DNA of 64,000 nucleotides from JABDKH01 sp963768565 (GTDB lineage: Bacteria; Bacteroidota; Rhodothermia; Rhodothermales; JABDKH01), in contig CAVYIO010000008.1 in NCBI GenBank assembly GCA_963768565.1, forward strand, positions 167,334 through 231,333, read 5' to 3'. Positions 19,430 to 28,974 of this stretch are shown piece after piece. The first letter of the stretch is position 1. Every line of letters starts with the position of its first letter. Below the pieces are notes generated by a model. It searched no databases, was not told the origin of the DNA, and saw only the letters and a program-made list of their open reading frames with translations. Position numbers and translations under genes: made by a program.

Positions 19430-20900
19430 ATGAGTAAAGAGACCATTCGGACGCGGGCGATTCAGCGGTGCCGGGAGAAGCGGATCCTGATTCCGACATT
19501 CGCAGAAATGAGGGATCCGACAAAGATAGACGCCGCGGTTGCGGTCTGGATTGACGGGGCTTGATATGCAGGCCGTGGATCCACTCAACCTGTTTCGAAT
19601 TACGTGGCGTAACGACCCACGAAGCGGTGGCTTCGGCAACGTAAATGCGTTCGAAATTCCGTCCGAATTGACCGGCGTTCGAGCGCGCATCATCGGACTG
19701 GTCGGGCAGCACTTCCCGACCGGAGCGCACAAGGTGGGCGCCGCCTTCGGCTGCCTCGTTCCCCGACTTGTCAACGGCGAGTTTGATCCGACCATGCATC
19801 GGGCGGTGTGGCCGTCGACGGGCAACTACTGCCGCGGCGGAGCCTTCGACAGCGCGCTCCTCGGCTGCAACGCCATTGCCATTCTTCCGGAAGAAATGAG
19901 CCGGGAACGGTTTCAGTGGCTTGAGAATATCGGCGTCGAGATTATTGCGACACCGGGCGGCGAAAGCAATGTGAAGGAGATCTTCGACGTATGCCACGAG
20001 CTTCGTCGAACGCATGACGATGTCGTCATCTTCAACCAGTTTTCGGAGTTCGGCAACTACCTCTGGCACTACGGTGTGACGGGTCCGGCGGCCGAGTCGG
20101 TCTTCCATGACGTCGCCGGGTCGACGGGTCGCGTTGCGGCGTGGGTCGGGGCGACTGGATCGGCCGGAACACTGGCGGCGGGCGACTATCTGAAGCATCT
20201 GTTTCCCTCGTGTCGCATTACGGCCGCGGAGGCACTCCAGTGCCCCACACTGCTTCAGGCCGGATTCGGCCACCACCGCATCGAAGGTATCGGCGACAAG
20301 CATGTACCGTGGATCCACAATGTCCGCAACACCGATATCGTGACGGCGATCGACGACGAGGCGACGATGCGACTGATGCGATTGTTCAATGAGCCGGAGG
20401 GTCAGGCAGAGCTTCTGCTGCGCGGGATCGATGAGCAGGCCATTTCTGACCTGCCGCTGCTCGGCATCTCGAGCATCTGCAATCTGTTGGCGGCGATCAA
20501 GACTGCGCGATACTACGAGTTTGACGAGAACGACATCATCTTCACGTCCTTCACGGACGGAGTCGATCTCTACGCGACCCGGCTCGATGAACTCAACGCA
20601 TCGCGGGGCGCCTACACGGTTCGAAACGCGGCGGGTGACTTCGAGCGCTACCTGATGGGAGCGTCGACTGACCATCTTCGTGAGCTCAGGTACGTGGATC
20701 GCAAAGCCATTCACAATCAAAAGTACTTTACCTGGGTGGAGCAGCAGGGCAAGACCGTCGACGAACTGGATGCGTTGTGGAGCCCGGCGTTCTGGGCCGA
20801 TCTCGCGACTCACATCCCACGTTGGGACGAAGAGATTGACGCCTTCAATCGGGACACCGGAGTTCTGGACGACATTCGAAATAGCGCGCACGCGCGTTGA
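19430..20900 (+). CDS. PLP-dependent fold-type II lyase/synthase-like protein (frameshifted)
   Basis: Belongs to the tryptophan-synthase-beta/cysteine-synthase superfamily. The PLP lysine is in PTGAHKVGAAFG and the phosphate loop in STGNYCRGGAF; WVGATGSAGT forms the second loop. The main frame starts only at 19539, but a matching N-terminus (MSKETIRTRAIQRC) begins at ATG 19430 in another frame and runs to a stop at 19562, so one extra base near 19540 splits the gene. In full it is about 490 residues. It is not a close match to the diaminopropionate ammonia-lyase YgeX, which holds this operon position in E. coli, so it may be its functional substitute. ygeY follows after 11 bases. Confidence 0.75.
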
Positions 20901-20911
20901 GAGGAAAGAGC

Positions 20912-22138
20912 ATGAGTGAAAGAGGCGCCGCGGCTCTGGATGCGGCACGTGCATACGAGAGTGACATCGTGCGCTTTCTGCGCGAAATGATCGCGATACG
21001 GGCAGAGAGTGGTAGTGAAGGCGAGCGATGCGAACGCGTTCGCCGCGAATATGAGAAACTGGGCTTTGACGACGTGCACTTTGATCGGCTCGGCAATGTC
21101 ATGGCCCGCCTGGGCTCAGGTCCACTGAAGATTCTGATGGACGGGCACATCGATTGTGTGGGCGTGGGCGATCCGGAGGCGTGGGACTTCGATCCGTTCA
21201 AGGGCAAGATGGAGGACGGAAAGATCTGGGGTCGGGGCGCCGTCGACGAACTCCCGGCGATTGCTTGCATGGCGTACGGTGCGAAGATGCTTGCTGCCCG
21301 CGGGATTCCCGATGACGTCACCATCTACCTGTCCGCCACGGTAATGGAAGAGGATTGTGATGGCTACTGCCTGCTTCACATGATCGAGAAGGAAGGACTG
21401 CGACCCGATGTGGTGGTTATCGGCGAACCTACCGATCTCGACGTGTACCGGGGGCAGCGCGGCCGCATGGAGGCGACGATCACGACGCGCGGCAAGTCCG
21501 CGCACGGGGCACACTGCGATCTCGGTATCAATGCGCTCTACAAGATGGCGCCGATCATTCGTGATATCGAGTCGTTGCACGGCCGGCTGAAGGACGACGC
21601 GTTCCTGGGGAAGGGGTCGGTCACGGTAACGTTTGTTGAGTGCACGACTCCTTCGTTGAACGCCGTTCCGGACAGCGCCCGGATATACATCGACCGGCGG
21701 TTGACAGTCGGCGAGACAGTCGAAAGCGCGCTCGAGGAATTGAGGTCGCTGCCGAGCATCGGGGACGCCGTCGTTGAGCTTCTGAAGTACGACACAAAGA
21801 GCTGGCGTGGCGAACGCGCCCACCAGGACAAGTATTATCCAACGTGGGTTCTGGACGAGGATCATCCGTTAGTCCAGGGAGTCGCGTCGGCGGTGGAGTC
21901 CGTGAACGGGGCGAAGCCCGCGATATCACGATGGTTCTTTTCAACGAACGGCGTGGCATCGATGGGTAGACACAACATTCCCTCCGTCGGGTTTGCGCCC
22001 GGCCTCGAGGAACTGGCGCACACGACCGGTGAGTGGGTCGCCATCGAGGATCTGGTCAAGGCAGCCGCAGTGTACAGCCTGATTCCGGAGGATCTGGTCA
22101 AGCATAAGGAAGCACTATTGTCTGGCGGAGCAAGCTAA
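20912..22138 (+). CDS. ygeY: YgeY-type M20 metallohydrolase
   Basis: About 408 residues of the M20 peptidase/ArgE/DapE fold. The zinc site shows MDGHIDCVGVG (His79, Asp81), WGRGAVDELPA, VMEEDCDG (the catalytic Glu pair) and IGEPTDLDVYRGQRG; the dimer domain starts near RGKSAHGAH. It would hydrolyse an N-carbamoyl or amide bond; in the E. coli-type cluster YgeY acts between the Mo enzymes and the carbamoyltransferase. ATG 20912 follows GAGGAAAGAG and beats the earlier in-frame start at 20897, which overlaps the upstream gene. ygeW follows closely. Confidence 0.9.
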   Translation: MSERGAAALDAARAYESDIVRFLREMIAIRAESGSEGERCERVRREYEKLGFDDVHFDRLGNVMARLGSGPLKILMDGHIDCVGVGDPEAWDFDPFKGKMEDGKIWGRGAVDELPAIACMAYGAKMLAARGIPDDVTIYLSATVMEEDCDGYCLLHMIEKEGLRPDVVVIGEPTDLDVYRGQRGRMEATITTRGKSAHGAHCDLGINALYKMAPIIRDIESLHGRLKDDAFLGKGSVTVTFVECTTPSLNAVPDSARIYIDRRLTVGETVESALEELRSLPSIGDAVVELLKYDTKSWRGERAHQDKYYPTWVLDEDHPLVQGVASAVESVNGAKPAISRWFFSTNGVASMGRHNIPSVGFAPGLEELAHTTGEWVAIEDLVKAAAVYSLIPEDLVKHKEALLSGGAS

Positions 22139-22150
22139 AGGATGAGAGCT

Positions 22151-23125
22151 ATGGACACTGACCTGAAGGGCCGACACTTCATCACAACGCAGGACTGGTC
22201 GGTCAGCGAGCTGGAGAAACTGTTCGCGCTGGCCGCGGATCTCAAGAAGGCGAAAGCGGAAGGGCGACTCACGCCAATGCTGGCCGCCAAGACGCTCTAC
22301 ATGATCTTTTTCGATGCGTCGACGAGAACCCGCAACTCTTTCGAGACCGGGATGACTCAACTCGGCGGCCATGCCGTGTATCTGTCGCCTGACAAGATGC
22401 AGATCAGTCACGGAGAGAATGCGCGCGACACGGCGAAAGTCCTGTCCCGCTACGGCGAGGGGCTGGCTATTCGTCACTGTGCATATGGTGAGGGGAACGA
22501 CTATCTGCGGGAGGTTGCGGCGCATGCGGATATCCCACTCTTGAACATGCAGTGCGACATCTATCATCCGTGTCAGATCCTCGCGGACTACCTGACGATT
22601 CGGGAGAAGTTTGGGAAAACCAAAGGGCTTAAGCTTGGCGTGGCGTGGACCAGTGCGCCGAACTACGTGCGGCCGATTTCGGTGCCACAGAGCCTGATAC
22701 TGATGATGCCTCGCTTCGGAATTGACGTCACGCTTGCGTACCCGCCGGAGTTCAAGTTGATGCCCGAGATCGAGGACCAGGCCAGGGCAAATGCCGAGGC
22801 CGGCGGTGCGCGATTTGAGATCAGTAACACGTTCGAAGATGCCTTCGAGGACGCCGACGTGGTGATCCCCAAGTCGTGGGGACCGCTAGTTACAACGCAG
22901 GATGTAAGTCAGGGTCTTCGCCTGATCGAGAAATACCCGACGTGGCGCTGCGACTCGGAGCGGATGGCTCTCGGGAAGGATCACCTGATTTATATGCATC
23001 CGCTTCCGGCCGATCGTGGTCGGGAGGTGACGGAGGAAGTCATCGACGGTCCACAGTCGGTGGTCTATGATGAGGCCGAGAATCGTCTGCATGTGCAGAA
23101 AGCCCTGATGGCTCTGACCATGTAG
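22151..23125 (+). CDS. ygeW: YgeW-type carbamoyltransferase
   Basis: About 324 residues of the aspartate/ornithine carbamoyltransferase superfamily. Carbamoyl-phosphate binding residues are in STRTRNSFE (about 57), HPCQILAD (about 139) and HPLPADRG (about 283). The amino-acid-binding loop does not match aspartate or ornithine enzymes; context and sequence point to the YgeW group of unknown acceptor. In a catabolic setting it would run backwards, releasing carbamoyl phosphate from a ureido compound for ArcC. The start is ATG 22151 or 22142. E. coli YgeW is somewhat longer (about 396). Confidence 0.88.
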   Translation: MDTDLKGRHFITTQDWSVSELEKLFALAADLKKAKAEGRLTPMLAAKTLYMIFFDASTRTRNSFETGMTQLGGHAVYLSPDKMQISHGENARDTAKVLSRYGEGLAIRHCAYGEGNDYLREVAAHADIPLLNMQCDIYHPCQILADYLTIREKFGKTKGLKLGVAWTSAPNYVRPISVPQSLILMMPRFGIDVTLAYPPEFKLMPEIEDQARANAEAGGARFEISNTFEDAFEDADVVIPKSWGPLVTTQDVSQGLRLIEKYPTWRCDSERMALGKDHLIYMHPLPADRGREVTEEVIDGPQSVVYDEAENRLHVQKALMALTM

Positions 23126-23133
23126 GTGGTACG

Positions 23134-24384
23134 ATGGCCCGTTTTCAGTTTCGATGCATAGAGTGCGACGCGGCGTACCGGGAAGATGAGGTTCGGCTCG
23201 TTTGCCCGCTCTGTTCTCGAAAGCAGGAGCCGGGCGGCGTCACCAGAGGCGTGCTCGCTGTGGCCCTGGAGGATTTCCCATCGGAATGGCCGGCGACGGC
23301 AGCGTCAAGTCCGGAGTTTCTGATCCCGTTCTGGCCCATCTCGACTGCCAAGTACTTCCCTCCTGTTCCCGTGGGAGACACACCGTTGCTCGCGGTGCAG
23401 GAATTGCGCAGGGTGCTCGATACGCCGAATCTGCGAATCAAGGACGACACCAGAAACCCGAGCGGTTCCACGAAGGACAGGGCCTCCTTACTGGTTGTGG
23501 CCAAGGCGAAGGAGTACGGCTTCAACACCGTAGCGACGGCGTCGACCGGCAACGCGGCGACGGCACTGGCTGCGGTGGCGGCGGCCAGTGGGATTCGCGC
23601 CGTGGTATTTGTACCGGCGTCTGTTCCGAGGGCGAAGCTCGTGCAAATGCTGGCGTACGGAGCCACAGTGATGCCCGTCGACGGCACGTACGACGAAGCG
23701 TTCGAGCTATGCTGTGCAGCCTGTGACGAGTTCGGCTGGTACAACCGGAACACCGCACTGAATCCCTTTACGATCGAAGGAAAGAAGACGGTCGCTCTGG
23801 AGATCGCAAGACAGATGACCCCCGAGGCGCCCGACGTGGTCGTCGTGCCGACCGGCGACGGAGTCATCTTGTCCGGGATCGCGAAAGGATTCGACGACCT
23901 TGTCCGCGCTGGACTCATCGCCCGGCCGCCGAGGTTGATTGCAGTTCAACCAGAAGGGTCGGCCTCCATCGCGCGTGCGCTGATTTCGGGAGCGGAGTCG
24001 ATCACACCAGTACCGGGTGCGAACAGCGTTGCCGATAGTCTGACCGTGGAGGCGCCGCGAAATGCAATACAGTGCCTGCGTGCGGTTCGGGCGTCGGGCG
24101 GCGGAGGCGTGGTGGTGTCCGACGGCGATATCACTGAAGGGATCAGTGAGCTGGCCCAGCACACGGGCGTCTTTGCTGAACCGGCCGGGGCCGCCGTTCT
24201 TCCCGGACTTCGAAGTGCGCTTCAATCGGGGCTTGTCGATTGCGAAGAGCAAATAGTTCTTCTTGTCACGGGCACGGGGCTGAAGGATGTGGCAAGCGCG
24301 TCTCGAGCAGTTGCTGAACCGTCACCGATCAAGCCGAATCTGGAAGCCGTTGCACAGCGGTGGAGGGAGATTGAGACCGGCTGA
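23134..24384 (+). CDS. Threonine-synthase-like PLP enzyme with zinc ribbon
   Basis: Protein of 416 residues. The N-terminus is a zinc ribbon (Cys8, 11, 24 and 27). The PLP domain has Lys114 in NPSGSTKDRAS and the phosphate loop TASTGNAATA (137-140). It is thus related to threonine synthase, but it closes the purine operon, and no homoserine genes are near. It could act on a beta-substituted amino acid such as 2,3-diaminopropionate, taking the role of YgeX; that is inference. It starts 8 bases after ygeW and ends facing the preA duplication. Confidence 0.8.
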   Translation: MARFQFRCIECDAAYREDEVRLVCPLCSRKQEPGGVTRGVLAVALEDFPSEWPATAASSPEFLIPFWPISTAKYFPPVPVGDTPLLAVQELRRVLDTPNLRIKDDTRNPSGSTKDRASLLVVAKAKEYGFNTVATASTGNAATALAAVAAASGIRAVVFVPASVPRAKLVQMLAYGATVMPVDGTYDEAFELCCAACDEFGWYNRNTALNPFTIEGKKTVALEIARQMTPEAPDVVVVPTGDGVILSGIAKGFDDLVRAGLIARPPRLIAVQPEGSASIARALISGAESITPVPGANSVADSLTVEAPRNAIQCLRAVRASGGGGVVVSDGDITEGISELAQHTGVFAEPAGAAVLPGLRSALQSGLVDCEEQIVLLVTGTGLKDVASASRAVAEPSPIKPNLEAVAQRWREIETG

Positions 24385-24502
24385 GCGCATCGTTCGTACC
24401 GCTTGACCGGCCTGTCCGTCTTTAATCGTACGGAATGGCTATCAGTACTCCGCGGTTTCGAGGGCGACCCACGCCGGTAGTGCTCGATCGATTCGACGAG
24501 CC

Positions 24503-24614
24503 GCCGTGCTTCACTCGTGCTGAGACGATCCTGATACTCGCGCCAGGTCATGCTCGGGATCTCGGACTCCGCCGGTACCATCGCGATGCACCCATCCACC
24601 GCACAGACCAGCGA
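24503..24614. repeat. Decayed partial duplicate of the preA 3' end
   Basis: This segment repeats 24626-24771, the last codons of preA plus the bases just after its stop. It is about 95% identical in the aligned parts and lacks the 34 bases matching 24644-24677, so the stop codon is gone. The partner copy is the functional gene end. A tandem duplication followed by a deletion is the simplest account. Confidence 0.8.
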
Positions 24615-24625
24615 AGCCGAGACAA

Positions 24626-24771
24626 GCCGTGCTTCACACGTGCGACGGCGGTTGGATGGGCTCTATCTCTCCGCGGCTGAGGCGATCCTGATACTCACGC
24701 CAGGTCATGCTCGGGATCTCGGACTCCGCCGGCACCATCGCGATGCACTCATCCACCGGACAGACCAGCGA
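24626..24771. repeat. Intact partner of the preA 3' duplication
   Basis: Covers the last part of preA, its stop codon and a few bases beyond. The repeat unit at 24503-24614 is its shortened copy; only 11 bases separate them. Confidence 0.8.
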
Positions 24772-26052
24772 GCACAGGTTACATCCCACACATGTTTCCT
24801 GGCGGATCGTGTAGATGTTGACGTACCCGTCGCCGGCTCCCGCCATCACACGCTTTCCTCCGCTGATCTGGATGGCCGAATCGTGACCGTCGCCGCGACC
24901 GTTGCCGATGCCCGCGGCGGTGAGTCGATCTGCGTATTCATCTTCGCCGAGACGACTGATGTCAATCGACTGGTGCGCGCCGTCTTCACAGGCGATATAA
25001 CACAGCCCGCAATGAATGCATTTCTTCTGGTCGATTTCCGCCACCACCTTGTAGCCGAGATCGAGTTCGGCCCACTCTCCAATCGCCGGCACGGAGTGGC
25101 CGACAAAATCGGAAAGCTGCTCGAAGCCGCTACCCTGCATCCACGATTGCAGTCCGGAGATGAAGTGCTCAACGATACGAAAGCCGTAGTGCATGGCCGC
25201 CGTGCACACCTGAACATTTGAGGCGCCGAGGAGCATGAACTCCACAGCATCCTGCCAGGCCTGAATGCCTCCGACTCCGGAAATCGGGAGGCCGACCTGC
25301 GGATCTGCCGCGAGCTGATGCACCATGTTGAGCGCGATCGGCTTGACTGCCGGTCCACAGTATCCGCCATGTGAGCCGCGTCCGGCGACGTGCGGTTTGG
25401 GCATCAGTGTCTCCAGGTCGACACCCATCACGGAGTTGATCGTGTTGATCAAACAGAGCGCGTCCGCCCCGCCCTGCTTGGCCGCTCGCCCGATGAAACG
25501 AATGTCCGCAATGTTTGGTGTCAGCTTGATGAGCACGGGTGTCTGTGCTATCTCCTTCACCCACGCCGTCACCATTTCTGTGTACTCGGGTACCTGGCCC
25601 ACCGCCGATCCCATTCCACGCTCGCTCATGCCGTGAGGGCATCCGAAGTTCAGTTCCAGACCGTCGCAGCCTGTGTCTTCCACCCTCTTCACGATATCGT
25701 GCCACGATTCACGGTTCGTCTCCACCATCAACGAAACCACAACGGCGTGATCGGGAAATTCCTGCTTGACCTCCGCTATCTCCCTGAGATTCACCTCAAG
25801 CGTTCGATCTGTTATAAGTTCTATATTGTTGAAGCCCATTACCTTGCGACCATCATAGTCGACCGCGCCATACCGCGAGTAGACATTGACGATGGGCTCG
25901 TGGCTGATCGTCTTCCAGACCACACCACCCCAGCCCGCTTCAAAAGCGCGGCGCACCTGGTAGGCCGAGTTCGTCGGGGGTCCGCTCGCCAACCAGAAGG
26001 GATTCGGCGAGGTGATCCCGGCCAGATTGGCGCTGATATCCGGTTTGTTCAT
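24634..26052 (-). CDS. preA: Dihydropyrimidine dehydrogenase, catalytic subunit
   Basis: Protein of 472 residues that reduces uracil and thymine to the dihydro forms with electrons from PreT. The FMN barrel spans about 1-320 (GLELNFGCPHGMSERGMGS at 131-149). The tail has two [4Fe-4S] motifs: CIHCGLCYIAC from 345 and CVGCNLCSLVC from 421. The mammalian active-site Cys position is Val here (SAVGQ), as in E. coli PreA (SDVGQ), so it is normal for the bacterial type. It is the last gene of the seven-gene pyrimidine operon, 45 bases after preT. Confidence 0.92.
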   Translation of the reverse strand: MNKPDISANLAGITSPNPFWLASGPPTNSAYQVRRAFEAGWGGVVWKTISHEPIVNVYSRYGAVDYDGRKVMGFNNIELITDRTLEVNLREIAEVKQEFPDHAVVVSLMVETNRESWHDIVKRVEDTGCDGLELNFGCPHGMSERGMGSAVGQVPEYTEMVTAWVKEIAQTPVLIKLTPNIADIRFIGRAAKQGGADALCLINTINSVMGVDLETLMPKPHVAGRGSHGGYCGPAVKPIALNMVHQLAADPQVGLPISGVGGIQAWQDAVEFMLLGASNVQVCTAAMHYGFRIVEHFISGLQSWMQGSGFEQLSDFVGHSVPAIGEWAELDLGYKVVAEIDQKKCIHCGLCYIACEDGAHQSIDISRLGEDEYADRLTAAGIGNGRGDGHDSAIQISGGKRVMAGAGDGYVNIYTIRQETCVGCNLCSLVCPVDECIAMVPAESEIPSMTWREYQDRLSRGEIEPIQPPSHV

Positions 26053-26097
26053 TCGTTTGAACCTCGAGTGATATTGCTGCCCACCACGGTGCTCTTC

Positions 26098-27435
26098 TCA
26101 GACTTGCCCAACCAGGTAGGCGTCGATACCCCACGCGGCCACCTTGCCGTCCTGTACGGCGTCGACGATTTCGGCGCCCTTGCTGATACAGTCACCACCG
26201 GCAAAGAGCCCCGGCACGCCGGTCGAACCAGTCGCCGGGTCGATGCGGAGTCGTCCGTTGCCCGTGCCGACGCCGTCAACTTCGCTCAGCACACCAAGTA
26301 CAGGTACCTGGCCCAGCGCTTTTATCGCCATGTCGCACGGAAAGATTGACGGCGGTTCGTCCGCGGCTTTGAGTGCAGCCGATCGGCCGCGCCCCTGCGA
26401 CGCCATCCTTTGAAACTCTACACCCGTCAGCTTTCCGCCCTCGGTCACGAAAGCGTTTGGTTGGACCTCCCACAGGAAATGAACACCATCCGACTTTGCG
26501 AGCTCGTACTCGTAATCAAATGCGGACATGTCATCGACGGTGCGGCGATACGCAATTGTTACTCTGTCCGCTCCCAGGCGCACCGCTTCCGTTGCCACAT
26601 CGACCGCCGTATTGCCGGCACCGAGCACGACGACATTCCGTCCGACAACGCATTCCTTCAGCGGCTTCGTGTGCGTCTGGAAGATAAAGTCGAGTGCTTC
26701 CCACACGCCCTCCGCATCTTCGCCGGGAATACCAAGTTGCGCCGTTTCACCGAGACCCACGCCAACAAACACGGCATCGTGCGTATCGCGAAGTTCCTGC
26801 AACATCTTGCTGTCGACAGGCGTGTTGTAGCGCACATCCACACCGATGGCCAGGACCGACTCGATCTCCCTGAGTGAGAACTCCGTCGTGATTTTGTAGG
26901 CTGCGATACCCAGCGTGTTGAGTCCGCCCGGAACGTCGCGTGCTTCGAAGATCGTCACGCCATGCCCGCGCCTTCGAAGTTCGTGGGCGCAGGACAATCC
27001 GGCGGGTCCGGCGCCGACGATAGCAACCTTCTTCCCCGAATCCGCACCCGGTTCGAAGAATAGCAGCTGATGATCCATCGCGTGATCCGTCGCATACCGC
27101 TGAAGCCGACCGATCTGCACCGGCGCCTTCAGCAGTGTACGGTCCACGCAGGCTCCTTCGCACAGCACCTCTGTCGGGCAGGCTCTCGCGCATGACCCGC
27201 CCATGATATTCTCCGAGAAGATCGTCTCCGCGGCACCTGCCGGATCATCGTGCAGGATCTGACGAATGAACCGCGGCACGTCGATGTGCGTGGGACACGC
27301 GCGGGTACACGGTGCATCGTAGCAGTAGAGGCACCTCGACGCCTCCGACACAGCTTCGTCCCGCGTGTACCGCGGATGAAGGTCGGCGAAGTTTCGGGCC
27401 AGCTCTTCTTCGGAAAGTCGGGTCTTCTCTACCAT
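26098..27435 (-). CDS. preT: Dihydropyrimidine dehydrogenase, NAD(P)H/FAD subunit
   Basis: GltD-like protein of 445 residues. The N-terminal helical ferredoxin domain holds Cys35, 38, 43 and 47 (CLYCYDAPCTRAC) and Cys82, 86, 92 and 96. The FAD-binding motif is VAIVGAGPAG (137-146) and the NAD(P) motif VVVLGAGNTAVD. It takes electrons from NAD(P)H for PreA. Because the ygfK product of the facing operon has lost exactly this kind of domain, PreT might also feed YgfK; that is inference. Confidence 0.9.
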   Translation of the reverse strand: MVEKTRLSEEELARNFADLHPRYTRDEAVSEASRCLYCYDAPCTRACPTHIDVPRFIRQILHDDPAGAAETIFSENIMGGSCARACPTEVLCEGACVDRTLLKAPVQIGRLQRYATDHAMDHQLLFFEPGADSGKKVAIVGAGPAGLSCAHELRRRGHGVTIFEARDVPGGLNTLGIAAYKITTEFSLREIESVLAIGVDVRYNTPVDSKMLQELRDTHDAVFVGVGLGETAQLGIPGEDAEGVWEALDFIFQTHTKPLKECVVGRNVVVLGAGNTAVDVATEAVRLGADRVTIAYRRTVDDMSAFDYEYELAKSDGVHFLWEVQPNAFVTEGGKLTGVEFQRMASQGRGRSAALKAADEPPSIFPCDMAIKALGQVPVLGVLSEVDGVGTGNGRLRIDPATGSTGVPGLFAGGDCISKGAEIVDAVQDGKVAAWGIDAYLVGQV

Positions 27436-27468
27436 CGATCGTTGACTCTTGTATAGGAAACGTCGGCC

Positions 27469-28947
27469 TCAGCTCATCCAGTTTCCGCGATACTTGTCTG
27501 ACCACTTTGCCGTGACCTTCTTCGTCCTGGTCCAGAAGTCGATTGCAGTCTCGCCCGTGATATCGCCACCGCCAAAGCTGCTCTCATTCCACCCTCCGAA
27601 GGCGAACGGTTCGCGCGGAACGGGTACGCCGATATTGACGCCCACCATTCCCGCACCGGCCCGATCGGTAAAGTACTCGGCCGAGTCGCCCGACGAGGTG
27701 TAGATGGCCGCGGCGTTGCCATACGGATTCTGGTTCTCGATCTCGATGGCGTCGTCGAGGGTGGCGCACCTGATGATGGTCAGCGTGGGCCCGAAGATCT
27801 CATCGCACGAGGCTTCATGATCGGGCGTTGCGTGGTCGATGATGCAAGCGCCGAGGTATCGGCCTCCGGCGGGCACGTCATCCGCGACAGCGTGGCGGCC
27901 GTCGAGCAGCAGCTTTGCGCCGTCGGATTCCGCTCGATCAAGGTAGCCGGTGATCCGGTCGTAGGCGTCTTCACTGATGATCGAGCCGATGTCCGGGCCT
28001 GCCTTGAGCCCGGCCATCTTTTCCCGGATTCGATCGATGATATGATCCGAATCGCCTACGGCGAGCAGTACGCTTGCAGCCATGCATCGTTGTCCTGCAC
28101 AACCTGTTACGGATGCCGTTACGTTTGAGGCCGTCATCTCCGGGTCCGCATCCGGGACGACGACGAGATGGTTCTTTGCGCCACCAAGCGCACGAACCCG
28201 CTTTCCCGTCGACGTAGCCCTCTGATACACCGCTCGCGCAGCCTTTGTCGATCCGACGAAGCCGATCGCGTCAATATCGGGGTGGTCGCAGATGGACTCC
28301 ACAATCCCCTTGTCTCCGTGAATCACGGAAAAGATGCCATCCGGGACGCCTGACTCCTGCATGAGTCGGGCGAGTTCCATGGCGCTGAGCGGAGTCTGTG
28401 GCGACGGCTTCAGAATGAACGCGTTCCCGAGTGCCACGGCCATCGGTATCATCCACAGAGGAACCATGAACGGAAAATTGAACGGCGTGATGCCGGCGAC
28501 GATGCCCAGCGGGTAACGATAGGTCCTGCACTCGACACCGCGACTCACCTCGAGCACCTTTCCGACAGCAAACTGAGGCAGTCCAGCCGCATACTCGAGG
28601 CACTCGACGGCGCGAGCAATACTGCCATGAGATTCGGCCAGCGTCTTCCCGTTTTCTTGCGTGATGAGCTGCGCCAGATGGTCAGCTTCCGCCTCCACCA
28701 ACGCCTTCATTTTGTAGAATACCTGCACCCGATCCTTGATCGGCATTCGGCCCCACCTGGGCTGAACTTCCTTCGCCGCTTTTACGGCCAGGTCAAGGTC
28801 CTGGGAGTTCGACAGAGGCACCTCTGCGATGATCGCGCCCGTGTTCGGTTCAGTCACGGGAAGCGATCGACCGGTTGCACACTCGACGGGCCTGCCCCCG
28901 ATGAAGTTCGTCAGCGTATGAACGGCTGTGTTCGTCTCTGTAATCAT
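27469..28947 (-). CDS. mmsA: (Methyl)malonate-semialdehyde dehydrogenase, CoA-acylating
   Basis: Aldehyde dehydrogenase fold of 492 residues. The nucleophile is Cys288 in GCAGQRCMAAS, and FNFPFMVPLWMIPMA and GGAKNH are hallmarks of the CoA-acylating methylmalonate-semialdehyde group. The usual catalytic Glu of ordinary aldehyde dehydrogenases is replaced in this group. In this operon it would turn malonate semialdehyde (from beta-alanine) into acetyl-CoA and CO2, and methylmalonate semialdehyde (from thymine) into propionyl-CoA. It lies between hydA and preT with gaps of about 30 bases. Confidence 0.9.
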   Translation of the reverse strand: MITETNTAVHTLTNFIGGRPVECATGRSLPVTEPNTGAIIAEVPLSNSQDLDLAVKAAKEVQPRWGRMPIKDRVQVFYKMKALVEAEADHLAQLITQENGKTLAESHGSIARAVECLEYAAGLPQFAVGKVLEVSRGVECRTYRYPLGIVAGITPFNFPFMVPLWMIPMAVALGNAFILKPSPQTPLSAMELARLMQESGVPDGIFSVIHGDKGIVESICDHPDIDAIGFVGSTKAARAVYQRATSTGKRVRALGGAKNHLVVVPDADPEMTASNVTASVTGCAGQRCMAASVLLAVGDSDHIIDRIREKMAGLKAGPDIGSIISEDAYDRITGYLDRAESDGAKLLLDGRHAVADDVPAGGRYLGACIIDHATPDHEASCDEIFGPTLTIIRCATLDDAIEIENQNPYGNAAAIYTSSGDSAEYFTDRAGAGMVGVNIGVPVPREPFAFGGWNESSFGGGDITGETAIDFWTRTKKVTAKWSDKYRGNWMS

Positions 28948-28974
28948 TACAATTCCTCTCGATGTCGAAATATA

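Noticed and set aside
24634..26052. Val at the place of the mammalian active-site Cys in PreA
   Set aside because: E. coli PreA has the same residue, so it is normal for bacterial PreA and not a lost activity.
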